Origin: Ypsolopha sequella
Lineage: Eukaryota > Arthropoda > Insecta > Lepidoptera > Ypsolophidae
Reading direction: 5' to 3'
DNA: 64,000 nt
NCBI GenBank assembly: GCA_934047225.1
Contig: OW203992.1
Coordinates: 6,127,501 to 6,191,500 of the forward strand
Shown here: piece by piece, positions 63,259-64,000 of the stretch
Layout of the letters: each line of letters opens with the position of its first letter
Position numbering within the stretch: the first letter of the stretch is position 1
Made by a program: the position numbers and the translations under genes
Notes under the pieces: generated by a model
The model's database searches: none
What the model saw: the letters and a program-made list of their open reading frames with translations, nothing else
Told to the model about the DNA's origin: nothing

Positions 63259-64000
63259 CAGAGACGTATTTCGGTTTTCTACGCCCCGGGCGAATACGAT
63301 TGGGCCGCCCCCCTTAACCAACTGCTGAGAGAAAAAAACAAAAAATAAAAACTAACAAAAATATTTAGCAATTTTTTTTTATTAAAAATTGATATAGTGT
63401 GACGACGCGTCATTTGATCGGCGAAGTCATCAATGACGTCTTCATAGTTAAGTGACTTCGTTATGTCGGCCTCTATATTGAGAATTGCTAAACAATTCAG
63501 ACGTTCTTCACTTGTGCGAGAATGCATATAATGTTTTATCCTCGGTTTACGGAGAATGAACGCTCTGCACTGCAGTTTGTCACTGCAGTGCAAAAAAAAC
63601 ATACGCAATGTAATATCTTAAAATATATATATTTAAGATTTTTATCATTCGTTAATGTGAATAATTGTTTCATGGTCTTTGGTTTTAACACAGTTTTTAT
63701 ATAATTTCTTAAGAGAATACATGTCTTGAAGTCCATCTGCAAAATCTTTTGGGTATGTGGACTGAAGCTCTTTGGCACTGGTTCTTATTTCCTCTTTTGT
63801 CATCTGGTCCATTTTCAGAAGAAACTCAAACTTCCCATTTACTTCATCATACGCTATTTTTCGCCTTCGAAGTTGGTCACATACGGGTAGAAACGTTTGC
63901 AAGTGAAATTGTTTGCGTCCTGTCAAGCACACTTCACCTTCTCGCGATTTGTCGATTCTAAGTTTCTTTTTTATCGTGTGTTTTTGGGTATGTTTATGAT
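63259..64000 (-). pseudogene. hAT element with transposase C-terminus, runs off the window
   Basis: The element starts CAGAGACGTATTTCGG (63259), a hAT-like end. On the minus strand frames encode FHLQTFLPVCDQLRRRKIAY and KEEIRTSAKELQSTYPKDFA (63932-63645). Next come NCSAERSFSV and PRIKHYMHSRTSEERLNCLA with ILNIEADITKSLNYEDVIDD: the hAT dimerisation region (ERSFS..RIK.Y.RS....ERLN.LA). The pieces lie in different frames, so this copy is broken. Closest to ZMYM1-like hAT transposases. If complete, the 8 bp GCTGTAAC (63251-63258) should recur beyond the right edge. Confidence 0.85.

Noticed and set aside
1..64000. CRISPR arrays, bacterial operons, rRNA genes
   Set aside because: No spaced identical repeats, bacterial-type gene organisation or rRNA segments seen; introns and transposons show eukaryotic nuclear DNA.

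Overview
The window looks like AT-rich nuclear DNA from an insect, most likely a moth or butterfly. The evidence is canonical GT..AG introns, a clearly animal TFIIB gene, mariner, hAT, RTE, Penelope-like, Helitron-like and P-like transposon pieces, and several copies of dispersed repeats that I associate with Lepidoptera. These include the family opening 'CCGGCCAAGTGCGAGTCAGA' and the one reading 'GTCCACTGCTGGACATA'. The species assignment is inference; no rRNA or tRNA was recognised.

Two host genes can be supported, both on the minus strand. (1) TFIIB lies at 50298-54650: five coding exons, all splice phases compatible, 315 codons plus stop, with zinc ribbon and both cyclin-like repeats. (2) A secreted or membrane N-glycoprotein of unknown identity begins with a signal-peptide exon at 26336-26420. 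It is followed, across an intron of about 24.5 kb packed with transposons, by an exon at 1316-1793; the splice phases (1+2) match exactly. The gene continues beyond the left edge.

Almost everything else is mobile or repetitive DNA. From left to right: inverted-repeat elements and a 19-bp tandem array (0.6-3.7 kb); a broken mariner and an RTE tail (4.2-5.6 kb); a repeat split by a 436-bp insertion with a GAAG duplication (7.7-8.4 kb); a minus-strand LTR retrotransposon 5' end with TATA box and primer-binding site (10.2-10.8 kb); a fold-back element (12 kb); an array of four ~391-bp units (16.3-17.9 kb); a second dead mariner carrying a fold-back insertion (20.1-20.9 kb); an RTE tail (23.4 kb); a hAT deletion derivative (24.5-25.1 kb); a truncated P-like element (28.6-30.7 kb); a Penelope-like fragment (36.3-37.3 kb) and a non-LTR ORF1 (38.0-38.6 kb); a dense mosaic of small inverted-repeat elements (40-49.4 kb); and, right of TFIIB, nested fold-backs (55.0-56.3 kb) and a complete P-like element (58.5-62.2 kb). 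A hAT transposase runs off the right edge.

The most notable system is the P-like (THAP-domain) family. Copy 2 has 40-bp perfect terminal inverted repeats and a perfect 8-bp target duplication, and is itself split by a 1425-bp insertion flanked by TTAA. Copy 1 gives the uninterrupted sequence of that site. Two short palindromic scars elsewhere (34828-34853 and 42610-42646) begin and end with the same terminal bases and have near 8-bp direct repeats, as expected of P-type excision footprints. For one of them an empty-site paralogue lies in the same window.
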